A stretch of DNA of 37,085 nt from a virus, in the IMG/VR virus record IMGVR_UViG_3300009788_000206, positions 1 through 37,085 of that record; one strand, 5' to 3'. The position numbers and the translations under genes are program-made. Under the pieces are notes generated by a model. That model searched no databases. It worked only from the letters and a program-made list of their open reading frames with translations, and had not been told where the DNA came from. Below are positions 6,599 to 16,210 of the stretch, in pieces (the first letter of the stretch is position 1; every line of letters begins with the position of its first letter).

Positions 6599-7057
6599 TT
6601 ACACGTACCCGAGTCGTGCGTGAACCTTCAGGGTGTCGTCGGTGGTGCCGGCGGTGCGGATGACCTCGAACTTGACCCACTTGTAGTTGAGCGGGATGTT
6701 GACCACCCACTTGAGGTTGCCGGTGATCGACCCCTTTCGGTGCACGCGGTCCACGATCGTCAAGACCCCGGCAATTGCCGTTGCGATCTCTTGGACGTAG
6801 GCCCCGTCGACAGTTTGCAGCGGCTTCCTCGAGTACGAACTATCCCCGTCGAAGTCACCGTCGATGTGCTGCATCTTGAGATCGATCTGGGTCTCGGCGC
6901 CCCCGCGGGTGAGCTCGAATGTCAGCGTGACTTGGTTGCGACCACGGCAGTCAACCCAAACGCTCTCTTTGTCCGCGTCGAGTTCAACGGCGTCGAGCCC
7001 CAGGTTCGCGGGGCTGATATACCCCTGTACGTTTTTTCCACTCTGTCCCGATCCCAT
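6599..7057 (-). CDS. Hypothetical virion protein
   Basis: A 152-residue protein starting at the ATG at 7057 (MGSGQSGKNV), preceded by GAGGAG; longer in-frame readings would run into the ejection-protein gene. The sequence looks beta-rich, with a central helix (GAYVQEIATAIAGVLTIVD) and a final pair of strands (NYKWVKFEVIRTAGTTDD...HARLGYV). No signal peptide is present, unlike the next three genes downstream. It lies 11 nt after the large ejection-protein gene, so it is probably a small structural or fibre-attachment protein. The family is not recognised. Confidence 0.65.
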   Translation of the reverse strand: MGSGQSGKNVQGYISPANLGLDAVELDADKESVWVDCRGRNQVTLTFELTRGGAETQIDLKMQHIDGDFDGDSSYSRKPLQTVDGAYVQEIATAIAGVLTIVDRVHRKGSITGNLKWVVNIPLNYKWVKFEVIRTAGTTDDTLKVHARLGYV

Positions 7058-7068
7058 TGCGAACTCCT

Positions 7069-9867
7069 CTACCCACGCGCCTCGAGGCGCTGGGCTGATG
7101 TTTGGTACTGCTCTGGCATTTTCGATTCGACTTTGCGCGGTGGTGCGGGCCTCGCCAGCCCAACGCCTTGAGGCGTCTGCTCGCTCACGTGCGTCGCCTG
7201 CGCGAGTCGCAGGAAGTCGGGGGTCATCGTCTCGTCGACGGGCACCCCGAAGAACGTGGAGAGCTGTAGGCGCTCGCGGTGGGGGAGTTCCGTCCGCAAC
7301 TCGGCGAGGGACTCGTGGAGGTTCTCGGAGATCGCGCCGTAGATCCACGGGTAGACCTCGCGCAGGGTCTCAACCTCTTCTCGGCTGAGTGTCCCGCTGC
7401 GCAGGTGATCGAGACTACTCATGGGGTCCTCGACCGCCTGCAGGTACCGCTCCCACCGCGCGATGTCGGGGGCCGCGGGCCGCCAGTAGCGGGGGACTAG
7501 GCTGTCGGTGACGGAGGGCGGGGGCCTCGGGGCTCTCTCGTAGAGGAAGCGCATGGCCCTAGCGGTCTTGCCGGCGATCGCCGCGGCGAGGTTCGGGGCA
7601 ACGTCCTCGATGGGCAGCAGGGCGTCGGTGAGGCGCTGGCCGGCGGCCTCAGGGGTCGCCACCATCTCGGCGAGCTCATCGAGGCGCTCGAGGTAGGCGG
7701 TGGCCACAGAGCGCTCAGCGCGTCGGCGTTTGGGTTCTCCGAACGACACGGAGTTGACGGAGATCGGGGCCGCCGAGCGCCTGGCGGCTTTGCCCGTTAC
7801 ACGCGCGGCACCCTGTGCCCTGCGCGCTGCGTTCTTGATGAAGCTCGACGTCGCGGCTTTGATCTTTGGTGTGACGCCACCGGTGATGCGCTCGAGCGTC
7901 GCGAGCTGGCGGATCGTCTGGCCTGGACGGAGGAGCGCCCCGACCCCGCCGCCCACGATGGCTCCACCGAGGCCACCGACGAGACCACCACCCACCGCGC
8001 CCGTGGCCGCCGAAAACCCGCTGCTCGCCGCCATCTTCTCGATCGTCCGCAGTTGGTTGATCGCGATGACATCGACCTCCGCCGAGTCCAGGGTCTTGAG
8101 GACGTCGCTCGCCGCCTTCCTCGCCTTTATCACGTCGTCCATGCGCTCTGGGCTCAGGTTGTAGTTGTCGTCGATCTTCCCCAGCAGATCCTCGCCCGTC
8201 TCCATTTGACTCTTCAGGTAGATATGGTCGTTCGTCTCGACGTGCTCGAGGTCGCGTACGAAGGTCCGGAACTTCTGGTCGTTCGCCTTCCAGACGTCTT
8301 CGAACCCCTCGCTCCCCATCTTCACGGCGAAATTGTTCCGGTAGTTGTTGTTGGAGAGGTACTGGACCCACCCGTAATTGACGTCAGCCTGGATCTTCGC
8401 GGCCTCGCCGTACAGTTCCTCATTCTCCAAGTGGCGGCGGAGGCCCTCGTACATGTCGTCGAAGCGCTTGCGCGTCTCCTTCGTTTTGTATTCGGATCCG
8501 CCTCTCTTGAGCCTCACGCGGCGGGCACCGATGTCCCGTTTAAGATTGTCGAGCATGAAGTTGATCTCGGCGTTGTCCGGGGTCTTCCCTTTGATCATGC
8601 CGAAGATCCGACCCTTGTAGGCGTCGATGGACTTCCTCATCGTCTTGAGGCCAGTCGTTGCCCACGCGCCGGCCCCCTCCTCGAGCATCTCGTCGAGTTG
8701 CCGAGCCACGTCGTCGATCTGGTACAGAGCGCTAGCAGAGACCAGATCCTCGTTGCCCCGGATGATGACTCGCTCGATGTTTTTGAGCTTGTTCGCTCCG
8801 ATCGCTTCCCCCTGGACCCGCCGGCTATGGAGCAAAAACCGATCGTAGGCCTCCCGCAGATCCTGGGCGTGGTCGTCGAGCACGGTCTCCGCCTGGACGG
8901 CCTTCTGACGAAGCTCCTTTCCCTTACGACCTCCGGCGAAGAACGCCTCAAGGGTCTCGTCGTCGGCCCCCGAGGCCACGCCGCTGACCTTCGACCACAT
9001 CTTCCCGAGGCCCGGAGCCGCCTTGTTGCCGGTGGCACGCTCGTAGATCGACTCGATGGCCCGGCCGGTACCTCTGGCCCCTGCGCCCGCTGCGCGGATC
9101 GCGCCCTTTGCCGCGAGACCCCCGAGCCCCAGGGTGCCACCCGCACCACCACCGAGGAGCGCGCCCACACCAACGTGCGTCAAGAACTGCTCGGCGGTCA
9201 TCTCAGGGTCCCCCAGGACCGCCTCAGTGACCGCCTCGCCGCCACCGTACAGGGCGCCCTCTACGGCGCTCCCCGCCGCGAGTGGAACCATTCCCCGGAG
9301 AATCGCCCCAGCGGCTCCAGCGCCTCGCCCAGCTAGCGCGGTGGCCACTCCTCGCTCGGTCGCCAACCCCAGGCGAGCGATACTTCCAGCCGGCGTGAAT
9401 CGCGCTGCGGTGCCCACGGCGCCCCCCACGCCACCGAGGAGCGCGGGCATCACGGCGCCCGCGATCTCACCGCCCAGGGTCGCCGTGGGATTGAATTCTC
9501 GATATCGCCGAAGGGCCTTGTTGGCGTCGGGGCCCCCAATCTCTGAGATAGCTACGTCGGACAACCCGAGCGACGCACCGCGCAGAGCACCGAGCCCCGC
9601 GGCGGCGGCCTCTGCGCCAATGCCCTCGCCGTACTTCTCGCGGGTCTTCCGCTCGTCTCGCGCCTGCGAGGTCTCGACCCCCCAACCCTCGTCGAGCACG
9701 CCGAGCACATCGGCCCCGTCGAACGACTGCACCTGCCCCGTGTTGGGGTTCACGAGATTCAGCTTGGCGCCCACCTGGGTGGTGTAGCGCCTGGACTTCA
9801 GGGCCTCACCGAGCTGGGTGTCGGGCACCTCGGTTGTCTGCTGTGTCTCGTGGTCGAAGAGCAGCAT
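7069..9867 (-). CDS. Large internal virion / DNA ejection protein (T7 gp16-position)
   Basis: A 932-residue protein in the place of T7 gp16. Residues 90-290 are Ala/Gly-rich with several hydrophobic stretches (e.g. GEIAGAVMPALLGGVGGAVG, VGVGALLGGGAGGTLGLG) that could enter a membrane. Residues 300-620 form a long charged helical region (RKGKELRQKAVQAETVLDDH). A second glycine-zipper segment (VGGGLVGGLGGAIVGGGVGA) lies near 635-655, followed by a basic, Pro-containing tail. Alternating helical and glycine-zipper parts are typical of podovirus ejection proteins that form the trans-envelope channel. No lytic transglycosylase motif is evident. It is transcribed after two smaller probable ejection proteins. 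Confidence 0.75.
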   Translation of the reverse strand: MLLFDHETQQTTEVPDTQLGEALKSRRYTTQVGAKLNLVNPNTGQVQSFDGADVLGVLDEGWGVETSQARDERKTREKYGEGIGAEAAAAGLGALRGASLGLSDVAISEIGGPDANKALRRYREFNPTATLGGEIAGAVMPALLGGVGGAVGTAARFTPAGSIARLGLATERGVATALAGRGAGAAGAILRGMVPLAAGSAVEGALYGGGEAVTEAVLGDPEMTAEQFLTHVGVGALLGGGAGGTLGLGGLAAKGAIRAAGAGARGTGRAIESIYERATGNKAAPGLGKMWSKVSGVASGADDETLEAFFAGGRKGKELRQKAVQAETVLDDHAQDLREAYDRFLLHSRRVQGEAIGANKLKNIERVIIRGNEDLVSASALYQIDDVARQLDEMLEEGAGAWATTGLKTMRKSIDAYKGRIFGMIKGKTPDNAEINFMLDNLKRDIGARRVRLKRGGSEYKTKETRKRFDDMYEGLRRHLENEELYGEAAKIQADVNYGWVQYLSNNNYRNNFAVKMGSEGFEDVWKANDQKFRTFVRDLEHVETNDHIYLKSQMETGEDLLGKIDDNYNLSPERMDDVIKARKAASDVLKTLDSAEVDVIAINQLRTIEKMAASSGFSAATGAVGGGLVGGLGGAIVGGGVGALLRPGQTIRQLATLERITGGVTPKIKAATSSFIKNAARRAQGAARVTGKAARRSAAPISVNSVSFGEPKRRRAERSVATAYLERLDELAEMVATPEAAGQRLTDALLPIEDVAPNLAAAIAGKTARAMRFLYERAPRPPPSVTDSLVPRYWRPAAPDIARWERYLQAVEDPMSSLDHLRSGTLSREEVETLREVYPWIYGAISENLHESLAELRTELPHRERLQLSTFFGVPVDETMTPDFLRLAQATHVSEQTPQGVGLARPAPPRKVESKMPEQYQTSAQRLEARG

Positions 9868-9873
9868 GGTTGA

Positions 9874-11460
9874 TCACAGAGCGGGGCCACCCCTGGTTGA
9901 GGCCCGGGGGCCAATTGACTGACCCCCAAAGGCGCGGATCTTCTCCGACGTCCCCCGGTTGGCCTCCTCGAGGAAGCCCTGCAGCGTCACCAAGACGCGC
10001 GCCAGATCGGTGGGGTTGTCGGGCAGCGGGCCGAATACGAGCCTCTGCTCCTCTTCCGGGAAGTTCGCGCCGGCCTCCGCCGCATTTCTGATCATGTTCT
10101 TGAGCGCCGTCATCTTCACGGCCCCGGCCCTCACGACGTCGCGGTCCGCAATCTCGAACCCGTGCTGCTCTCGGAATTGGATCATGTCGCGCAACGAGGC
10201 CTCGAGCGGGGCGTGCTTGCTCATAATCTTGGCGATCTCTTTGCGGTTCTCCTTGTTGGCGTATCGCTGATCAATCCACCGGATGCCTGGGCTCGGCGGC
10301 GGCATGCCCTCGGCGGCAACCTTGGCCTTTGCCGCAAGCGCCATACCCTGGGCCCGCGCAGCACCCTGGGCCGCAATGGTGCGCTGAGCGTTTTCGTTGG
10401 TGACCCCCGCCAGGTTCATCGCGTTCTCGGCCTTCTTCTCCTCGATGATCCCCATCATCTGGACCACGCCCGCATCCTGGGCGCCGATGCTGGACTGGGC
10501 CAGGCGCTGCTTCATTTGCGTCTCAACGTCGTCCCACATCGCAACCTTGAGCGCGGACTCCGCCGCCCGCTCATCACCGAACCGCTGGCGCATGAGCCCA
10601 AGACCGTTCTGTTTCACACCGGCCAGCGTCTTGAGCTTCGCGATCTCACCGCGCTGTGCCTCGATGTCGCGCTGGATTTGGTTCTCGGTCTGCATTCTAC
10701 GCTTCGCTACGGCCTCCAACGGGTTTGGTCCTCCTATGCCGATTGCCGCGTATTTACCCTGAGCAATGGATCCGAATGCCAAGGCGATCGAGTTCGTAAT
10801 CTGGACGCGTCGGGCCCGGCTATAGAGGCGCTCGGGATCCACCTTCTTCGATCGGAAGTCTTGCAGCACGTCGTTGAGTTCGCCCTCCGCCTTGCCCATC
10901 TCCTCTGTTCGGAAGCGCTCAGCCTCTGCTCGATCCGCCTCGAGTTCAGCTTGCCGCTGCTGCGCACCAGCGAGGATATCGGCCTCCTCCTCGTGGTAGG
11001 CGCGCTTGGCATCTGAGGCCATCGCCGCGGCGTCGAGTTGCCGTTCGAGGCTCTGCCCCTGTAGCTTGCCGGCCGCCCCAACCTCCTTCTCGAACTGCTG
11101 CTGGCGCCTCCCGAGTTGCCGGATGGTCCCGGCCATGGGGTTGGCGAACACCGGAGCCGCTCGGGCGGTACCGGGCTGCGGGTTGAACGCCTGGCCCCCG
11201 GCGGGGAGTTGTGGGGGTTGGGCGAACCCCTCGGCCGCCACCATAGGCTGAGCCCCGACCGGTGCGCTGGGTCCGGGGATCGCGACGGGTACGGGGGTCG
11301 CGGTGGCCACCGGCGCACCCTCCACCCCCGTGATCTCCATTGGTGCGGCGGGTTCGGGCGACACGTACTGCTCGTACATCTGCGCGCCCTGCTCGGGGGT
11401 GATCTCCCCCCGGTCGACCATGTCGAAAATCGAGTCCTGTGTGAGTATCGTCGACGCCAT
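9874..11460 (-). CDS. Internal virion / ejection protein, coiled-coil rich
   Basis: About 528 residues. I place the start at the ATG at 11460 (MASTILTQD), with GGAGG 7 nt upstream and just after the previous stop; a TTG at 11466 is less likely. After a Pro/Ala-rich linker (residues 35-110), residues 115-360 are long charged helices (e.g. EVGAAGKLQGQSLERQLDAA, QAELEADRAEAERFRTEE), interrupted by a short hydrophobic piece (NSIALAFGSIAQGKYAAIGI). The C-terminal third is again helical. Its size and place between two other ejection-type proteins match T7 gp15-position proteins. No enzyme motif is visible. Confidence 0.65.
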   Translation of the reverse strand: MASTILTQDSIFDMVDRGEITPEQGAQMYEQYVSPEPAAPMEITGVEGAPVATATPVPVAIPGPSAPVGAQPMVAAEGFAQPPQLPAGGQAFNPQPGTARAAPVFANPMAGTIRQLGRRQQQFEKEVGAAGKLQGQSLERQLDAAAMASDAKRAYHEEEADILAGAQQRQAELEADRAEAERFRTEEMGKAEGELNDVLQDFRSKKVDPERLYSRARRVQITNSIALAFGSIAQGKYAAIGIGGPNPLEAVAKRRMQTENQIQRDIEAQRGEIAKLKTLAGVKQNGLGLMRQRFGDERAAESALKVAMWDDVETQMKQRLAQSSIGAQDAGVVQMMGIIEEKKAENAMNLAGVTNENAQRTIAAQGAARAQGMALAAKAKVAAEGMPPPSPGIRWIDQRYANKENRKEIAKIMSKHAPLEASLRDMIQFREQHGFEIADRDVVRAGAVKMTALKNMIRNAAEAGANFPEEEQRLVFGPLPDNPTDLARVLVTLQGFLEEANRGTSEKIRAFGGQSIGPRASTRGGPAL

Positions 11461-11462
11461 GC

Positions 11463-13199
11463 TCAACCTCCGTTGCGTGCCTCTCGCTCAGAACGCCGTC
11501 GGAGCAGCGCGGCCATAAACGCCTCACCACCCGGGCCACGAGCTGGGGCGGCTGATGCGGGGCCCGACGGTTGGAACGTCCGAGACGCGAGGGACTCAGG
11601 GGCTTGCGCCGGCCCACTGGGCTCGAACGTCCTGGCCGCCATGCGTCCGCGTAGATATCGGCTCATCACGTCCTCAACCCCCGGCATCTGCACCTCATCC
11701 ACGGGGTTGGTCTGTGGACCTCGAGCAAACTCCTGGGCCTCGGACACGGAGGCACCGGGCCCCAGCTCCATCATCTGCCCGCTGGCCGGACCGAACTCTG
11801 GGCGCAAGAAACGAGGCCCGCCCTCCTGCTCGAAGACCACACCCGGCATCTCACCGCCGAGCACCGAGGTCGCCTCCATGCCGGTCTGCGACTCGAGATC
11901 GCTTAGCCGTCGGTTGAGATCCGCGCTGGCCGCGAGGTTGAGCTGGGTGGCGCGCCCCGCGTCGATGGCCTTGCCCTCTGGCGTGTCCGTGACCATGGAG
12001 GCGCCCTGCGGGGTTCGCTCGAGATCCTGGGCCATGATCCCGACCACGTCCTTCCCCCCATCGCCCTTCCCCGCCTTGTAGTCGTACGAGTAGGGGCTGA
12101 TCGTGTCGAGTATATCGCGCACCGCGCCACCGCCTCCCTTGATCTTCTCCTTGGCCCGCACGTCGGAGATCATGGTGACGAGATTACCGGCCGCCGCCAT
12201 CATCCCACCCTGCGCGGCCTGCTGGCGGTTGATGTTCGCCTCAATGATTTGAGCTTGTAGAGCGTTTTCCGATGTTTTCTGGTCAGCGTTCATCTGCTGG
12301 AGTTGCATCTGCGCCGCCATCTGCGCCTGGTCCTTCGAATACCCGAGACTCTCGAAGTACTGCGTCATCTGGTCGTTCATCTGCTGCTGCTGCAACATCG
12401 CTTGCTGGTTCTGCATCCCCGCTTGCTGGCCGAACGCACCCTGCTGGAGAGCGAACTGGTTCATGGCCCCGGCGCCCGCCAACCCCGCCTGCTGCGTGAG
12501 CCCCGCCTGCTGACCGGCAAGCCCGATGTCCTGCCCGCGCACCTGCCCCAGCACCCCGCCGAGTGCCATCTCCGCCTGCTGCTGTTCTTGTGCTCGGAGC
12601 TGCGCGGCCTGCTGGTTGGTCTGGAGGTTGATGTTCTCACCGGTCCTCTGCGCCTGGCGCTGCGCGAGACCCGGGGCCACCGATGGATTTGACGCGGCGA
12701 GGGCCCGAGACGATCGGAGCGCCCCCTCCTGGCCCTGTCGCAACTGCATCTCGGCGAGAGACGGGGCTTGCCCGCCGGCCCTCTGCTGTAGGGCCTGAAT
12801 CAAAGCCCCCTGTCCGGCCCGGGCCTGACCCTGAGGACCCCCTGCGATCTGGGCTCCTCCGTACGTCTGAGCCTGCCCTAACTGCGCGGCCTGCATCGTG
12901 GGAGCGTCACGCCTCTGAGCCGCCTGGCCCTGCGCCCCGTACTGCTGAGCGTACTGCGAGCCTAGCTGGAAGGCCCCGGGGTCCGCCTGGTAGCCCTGTG
13001 GGGACCACAGGTTCTGGACCGGCGCCGTCATCTGGCTGATATCGTTGAACGCAACGCCACCGGTGAGCCACCCCGTCGGGTCATCGAAGGCCCCGCCCTC
13101 ACCGCCTGGCGTACTGAGATCTCCCCACGGGGTGGAGAACCCGCCGATCGTGCCGCCCGCCGGTGCCTGGTAGCTGCTGTATTGGTTGGCGTCTGCCAT
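11463..13199 (-). CDS. Gln-rich internal virion protein with embedded S74 chaperone-like domain
   Basis: A 578-residue protein. Residues 65-340 are extremely Gln/Ala-rich (e.g. QQAGMQNQQAMLQQQQMNDQ). Around residues 343-440 is a segment matching the Peptidase_S74 intramolecular chaperone: it opens with SDVRAKEKI (Ser-Asp-x-Arg-x-Lys), continues through ISPYSYDYK and VVGIMAQDLE, and ends in a helix (AASADLNRRLSDLE). S74 domains normally sit at the C-terminus of trimeric fibres, where they fold the fibre and cleave themselves off. Here about 135 residues follow, rich in Pro/Gly/Glu. The gene order suggests a T7 gp14-like ejection protein. The S74 call is fairly firm; whether it cleaves is unknown. 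Confidence 0.7.
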   Translation of the reverse strand: MADANQYSSYQAPAGGTIGGFSTPWGDLSTPGGEGGAFDDPTGWLTGGVAFNDISQMTAPVQNLWSPQGYQADPGAFQLGSQYAQQYGAQGQAAQRRDAPTMQAAQLGQAQTYGGAQIAGGPQGQARAGQGALIQALQQRAGGQAPSLAEMQLRQGQEGALRSSRALAASNPSVAPGLAQRQAQRTGENINLQTNQQAAQLRAQEQQQAEMALGGVLGQVRGQDIGLAGQQAGLTQQAGLAGAGAMNQFALQQGAFGQQAGMQNQQAMLQQQQMNDQMTQYFESLGYSKDQAQMAAQMQLQQMNADQKTSENALQAQIIEANINRQQAAQGGMMAAAGNLVTMISDVRAKEKIKGGGGAVRDILDTISPYSYDYKAGKGDGGKDVVGIMAQDLERTPQGASMVTDTPEGKAIDAGRATQLNLAASADLNRRLSDLESQTGMEATSVLGGEMPGVVFEQEGGPRFLRPEFGPASGQMMELGPGASVSEAQEFARGPQTNPVDEVQMPGVEDVMSRYLRGRMAARTFEPSGPAQAPESLASRTFQPSGPASAAPARGPGGEAFMAALLRRRSEREARNGG

Positions 13200-13207
13200 G
13201 ATTCACC

Positions 13208-16200
13208 TCACTTGGAGATTGCCGCGTCGAGTTTGATGCCGCGCTTCCCTGCCGTCTCGAGCACGAGCATCGAGGGTCGGAATCCTTCTTTGGTGCCCGC
13301 GAGGTCCGCGTCGTAAATCGCGAACCGGACCACCTGGAGCCGTTGCCGCGCCATGCTGATGCGGATCTGCTCAACGTCCCCTAGAGTGTACCCCGAGCTC
13401 GCGTCGAGCGTCACCGTCTGGATCGGGGTCGTCTCATCCCAATCGACGTACACGTCGACGGTCAACGTGTGGGCGCTTCGCCACTCGCCGAGGATGGCTG
13501 CGCGGAACACTCGCTGGAGTTGGGAGATTGCCTGGATGCGGAGCCACGGGGTCTTGAGTAGCTGCACCCCCGTGTGGTCGGTCGGGCTCTGGATCAACAC
13601 GTATCCGTTGATCGAACTGTGCTGCGGGGCGATGTACCGGTTCCCCCCGAAGAAGATGACGTCGACGGGCGATGCAGCCAAGCCGGTCAGGGCCGCGGAG
13701 TACGACCACCGCTTGAACTCGGTGTTGTAGATGAGGAACCGGTGCTCGTCGGTGAGGAACCAGATCTCCCCGCGGTCGTGGGGCTCCTCGATCTTCAGCA
13801 CGTTGAACGAGTCGAAGTCCTCGACGGGCGCGCCAATGAACAGCACCTGATTGGACCTGTCGAGGAGCCGGATCCCGTCATTGCTCTTGAAGTAGATCCC
13901 GTCCGAAGACCGGTGGATGGAATTCGAATCGACGCACCCGACCCCCCGGGCGATCTCTGTGAGCGGACCGAAAGCCCCGGACCCGGTGTCGTTCGGGGCG
14001 ATCGCTGGCATCGTGTGGATCGCCTCCTCTTCGAACACGATGATCCGGCCGTCCATATGCTCAATCGCCACGGCATCGAACCCCAGGGGCTTCACGAGCT
14101 CGGCCGCGAAACTGACCCCAACGTTGTCGGCGATCGGCTTACTCACCCAGAGACTCGATCGCTCATCAGACGACAGCACCCAGAGCCGGCCGTTCGCCTT
14201 CACCATGGAGTCGGAGGGCGGTGGGCTCACGTTCTCGAGGAACCCTCCCTCGGTGTAGAGCAGCTCGTTGTCAGCTAGATCCGTGTCGTCGACGGTGTCG
14301 GTGAGCGTCAGGGTCCCCGCAGCATCGTCTCTCCACTTCACCGAATTACCGGTGTTGAAATAGACGCTTCCGCCGTCTGTGGTGCGGTAGGCGTAGATCT
14401 CGATCCCGTAGTTCTGGCGCTCGATGAGCACGGGGGGGACGTAGAAGTCGATATCGACACTCTGGAGCGCACCACCACCGGACAGCGTGATGGCCTGCGC
14501 GGCTGACGGCCTCGACCTATAGATCCTGCCGTCTTGGGTCTGGAACTCCGCTACGAGCTTGTAGTTGTAGGTGCCATCGGACATCGAGCCGCCGGTGCCG
14601 GCGCCAGTGAGGGCAAACTCACCTTGAGTCTCGAACGGCCCCATCGGGAGATAGAACCCATCGAAGACCCCCAGATAACCGCCGGTGCGCAGTAGAGAGC
14701 GGCCGAAGTTTGTCGAGCGTTTCGCGCGCCCGTGAGTTTGGTACCGAACCTCAACCGCCTGCTCGATAATCTGGCCGTCGCTGATCAGACGCATTCGACG
14801 ACGGCCCCCGAACCCATAGAGACCGGTCGCGTGGTTTGCGATCTCGCTCATCTCGCCAACCGACGCGAGTTCACCAGCGGCGTCTCCGAGGGCCTTTGCG
14901 GCCACCGACCAACTGATCGCCGTGGAGCCGGTGCGCAGGTGCTCACCGTTGACAACCAGGTAATAGGTTTCTTGCAGCGACTGAGTGGAGGCGATCGGCA
15001 GATAGATGGCCCGATTGTCGTCGAACATCTTCGCCACGATGGTGGCGTGGTAGAGGCTGCGCGGTGGTCTGGTGGAGGCGCCGCTCGATGTCGTGTGGCG
15101 CATGCAGAATATGTAGTTCGGGACCCCCCCGGCGGCAGCGTACTCAACAGCGACCTGGGTGAAGGCCGTGCCCTCCCCCCCCCCGGTGATCCGCACGACA
15201 TTCGCGGTGTCGGTGCTCACGTCGCGCGGACCGAACGACACCGAGACATCGTTCAACCCGCTGGCGCCGATCACGGAGTACCGTGGACGGCTCGAAGAGT
15301 TGCTCTGCCACGTAAGGATGTGGCGGCTCTGCGCCGAGACGCGGGCCACCGAGAGAACGTTCTTCGGCTGCTCCGCGTGGAGGGATGCGTCAGCCTGCAG
15401 GACGGTACCGTCGACCCGCACTCCTATGTGGTAAATCTCTCCGGCGGCGCCATTGAAGTAGTAAATATCCAGGTAGTCGGATCCAGACCGCCACGCCACA
15501 TCCCAGAGCGCGGACGTCGGAAGCACCAAGGCCTGGCCCGAGGAGGTCCCGAGCGTCACGGTGTTGAACACCTGCCATTGGATGACGCTACCCGTACTGA
15601 ATATCCAACCGAGCGACTCGTTCCCGGTCTCCTCAAAAACCACCGGCTTGAATTCGGTGGTGTTGATTTTACTCTGCTCGTACACGACCCGGCCTGTCGC
15701 GTCCTCGGTCACCCGCAAATAGGCGGTCCCGAAGTCGGCGGTCAGGTGCCAGACCTTCGTTGTGTAACCGTTCACGGACGCGGTTTGCACCTGGGCCACG
15801 TCGGTAGTTCCTTTGGAGATCTTCTCGACAACCGTGCGGGCCGCTGGGGCCCATTGGGTGTTGTTATACGTCTGGTCGTACCCAACGAACTCCAGGCGAT
15901 CGCTATCGGGGTCATATGTGCCTACAGCACGCTTTGCCGTGCTGTCCCCAGCGTCCCACAGGCCTTCGAGGTAGACGTTTCCCCGGTGCTCCATCGCGGT
16001 GTCGAAGAACTCGCCGCGCAGAGATCCGCTCCCATTGTAGAACGGCCCCACTACGACGCCGGCCAGCAGCTTGCGGACCGCCCCATCTTTGTCGAAGTAC
16101 CCGTTCTCGACGACGGCGTTGAAGCCCTTAGGGAGCAGCTTGTCGACGATCTTGTTATTGACGCCGACGGCCAGAGGGATCTCGATGGGTGGGTGCTTTT

Positions 16201-16210
16201 TTAGAGCCAT
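13208..16210 (-). CDS. Tail nozzle / DNA-stabilisation protein (T7 gp12 or P22 gp10-like)
   Basis: A protein of about 1000 residues. The start chosen is the ATG at 16210, overlapping the upstream stop (TGATG); two GTG codons just before it are alternatives. The N-terminus, with a conserved-looking NAVVENGYFDKDGAVRKL, and the long run of beta-strands with repeated aromatic/Gly blocks resemble the beta-propeller nozzle proteins of short-tailed phages (tail tubular protein B, packaged-DNA stabilisation protein). It directly follows the adaptor gene by two small genes, as in T7 and P22. The nozzle closes the portal channel and carries the fibres. No enzymatic motif is visible. It is somewhat longer than T7 gp12 (about 800 residues). 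Confidence 0.75.
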   Translation of the reverse strand: MALKKHPPIEIPLAVGVNNKIVDKLLPKGFNAVVENGYFDKDGAVRKLLAGVVVGPFYNGSGSLRGEFFDTAMEHRGNVYLEGLWDAGDSTAKRAVGTYDPDSDRLEFVGYDQTYNNTQWAPAARTVVEKISKGTTDVAQVQTASVNGYTTKVWHLTADFGTAYLRVTEDATGRVVYEQSKINTTEFKPVVFEETGNESLGWIFSTGSVIQWQVFNTVTLGTSSGQALVLPTSALWDVAWRSGSDYLDIYYFNGAAGEIYHIGVRVDGTVLQADASLHAEQPKNVLSVARVSAQSRHILTWQSNSSSRPRYSVIGASGLNDVSVSFGPRDVSTDTANVVRITGGGEGTAFTQVAVEYAAAGGVPNYIFCMRHTTSSGASTRPPRSLYHATIVAKMFDDNRAIYLPIASTQSLQETYYLVVNGEHLRTGSTAISWSVAAKALGDAAGELASVGEMSEIANHATGLYGFGGRRRMRLISDGQIIEQAVEVRYQTHGRAKRSTNFGRSLLRTGGYLGVFDGFYLPMGPFETQGEFALTGAGTGGSMSDGTYNYKLVAEFQTQDGRIYRSRPSAAQAITLSGGGALQSVDIDFYVPPVLIERQNYGIEIYAYRTTDGGSVYFNTGNSVKWRDDAAGTLTLTDTVDDTDLADNELLYTEGGFLENVSPPPSDSMVKANGRLWVLSSDERSSLWVSKPIADNVGVSFAAELVKPLGFDAVAIEHMDGRIIVFEEEAIHTMPAIAPNDTGSGAFGPLTEIARGVGCVDSNSIHRSSDGIYFKSNDGIRLLDRSNQVLFIGAPVEDFDSFNVLKIEEPHDRGEIWFLTDEHRFLIYNTEFKRWSYSAALTGLAASPVDVIFFGGNRYIAPQHSSINGYVLIQSPTDHTGVQLLKTPWLRIQAISQLQRVFRAAILGEWRSAHTLTVDVYVDWDETTPIQTVTLDASSGYTLGDVEQIRISMARQRLQVVRFAIYDADLAGTKEGFRPSMLVLETAGKRGIKLDAAISK

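Noticed and set aside
7058-7348. N-terminal extension of the 152-residue virion protein
   Set aside because: The ATG at 7057 has GAGGAG just upstream, and the extension is an Arg/Pro-rich shadow of the ejection-protein gene.
8053-9336. Long plus-strand open frame (427 codons) opposite the large ejection gene
   Set aside because: It is antisense to a gene with clear protein character and a fitting place in the virion order; the frame is kept open by high GC at third positions and its sequence has no sensible motif.
14732-16204. Plus-strand open frame of 490 codons opposite the nozzle gene
   Set aside because: Same reason: GC-driven shadow frame, rich in His/Arg/Gly/Val with no structure-like pattern.
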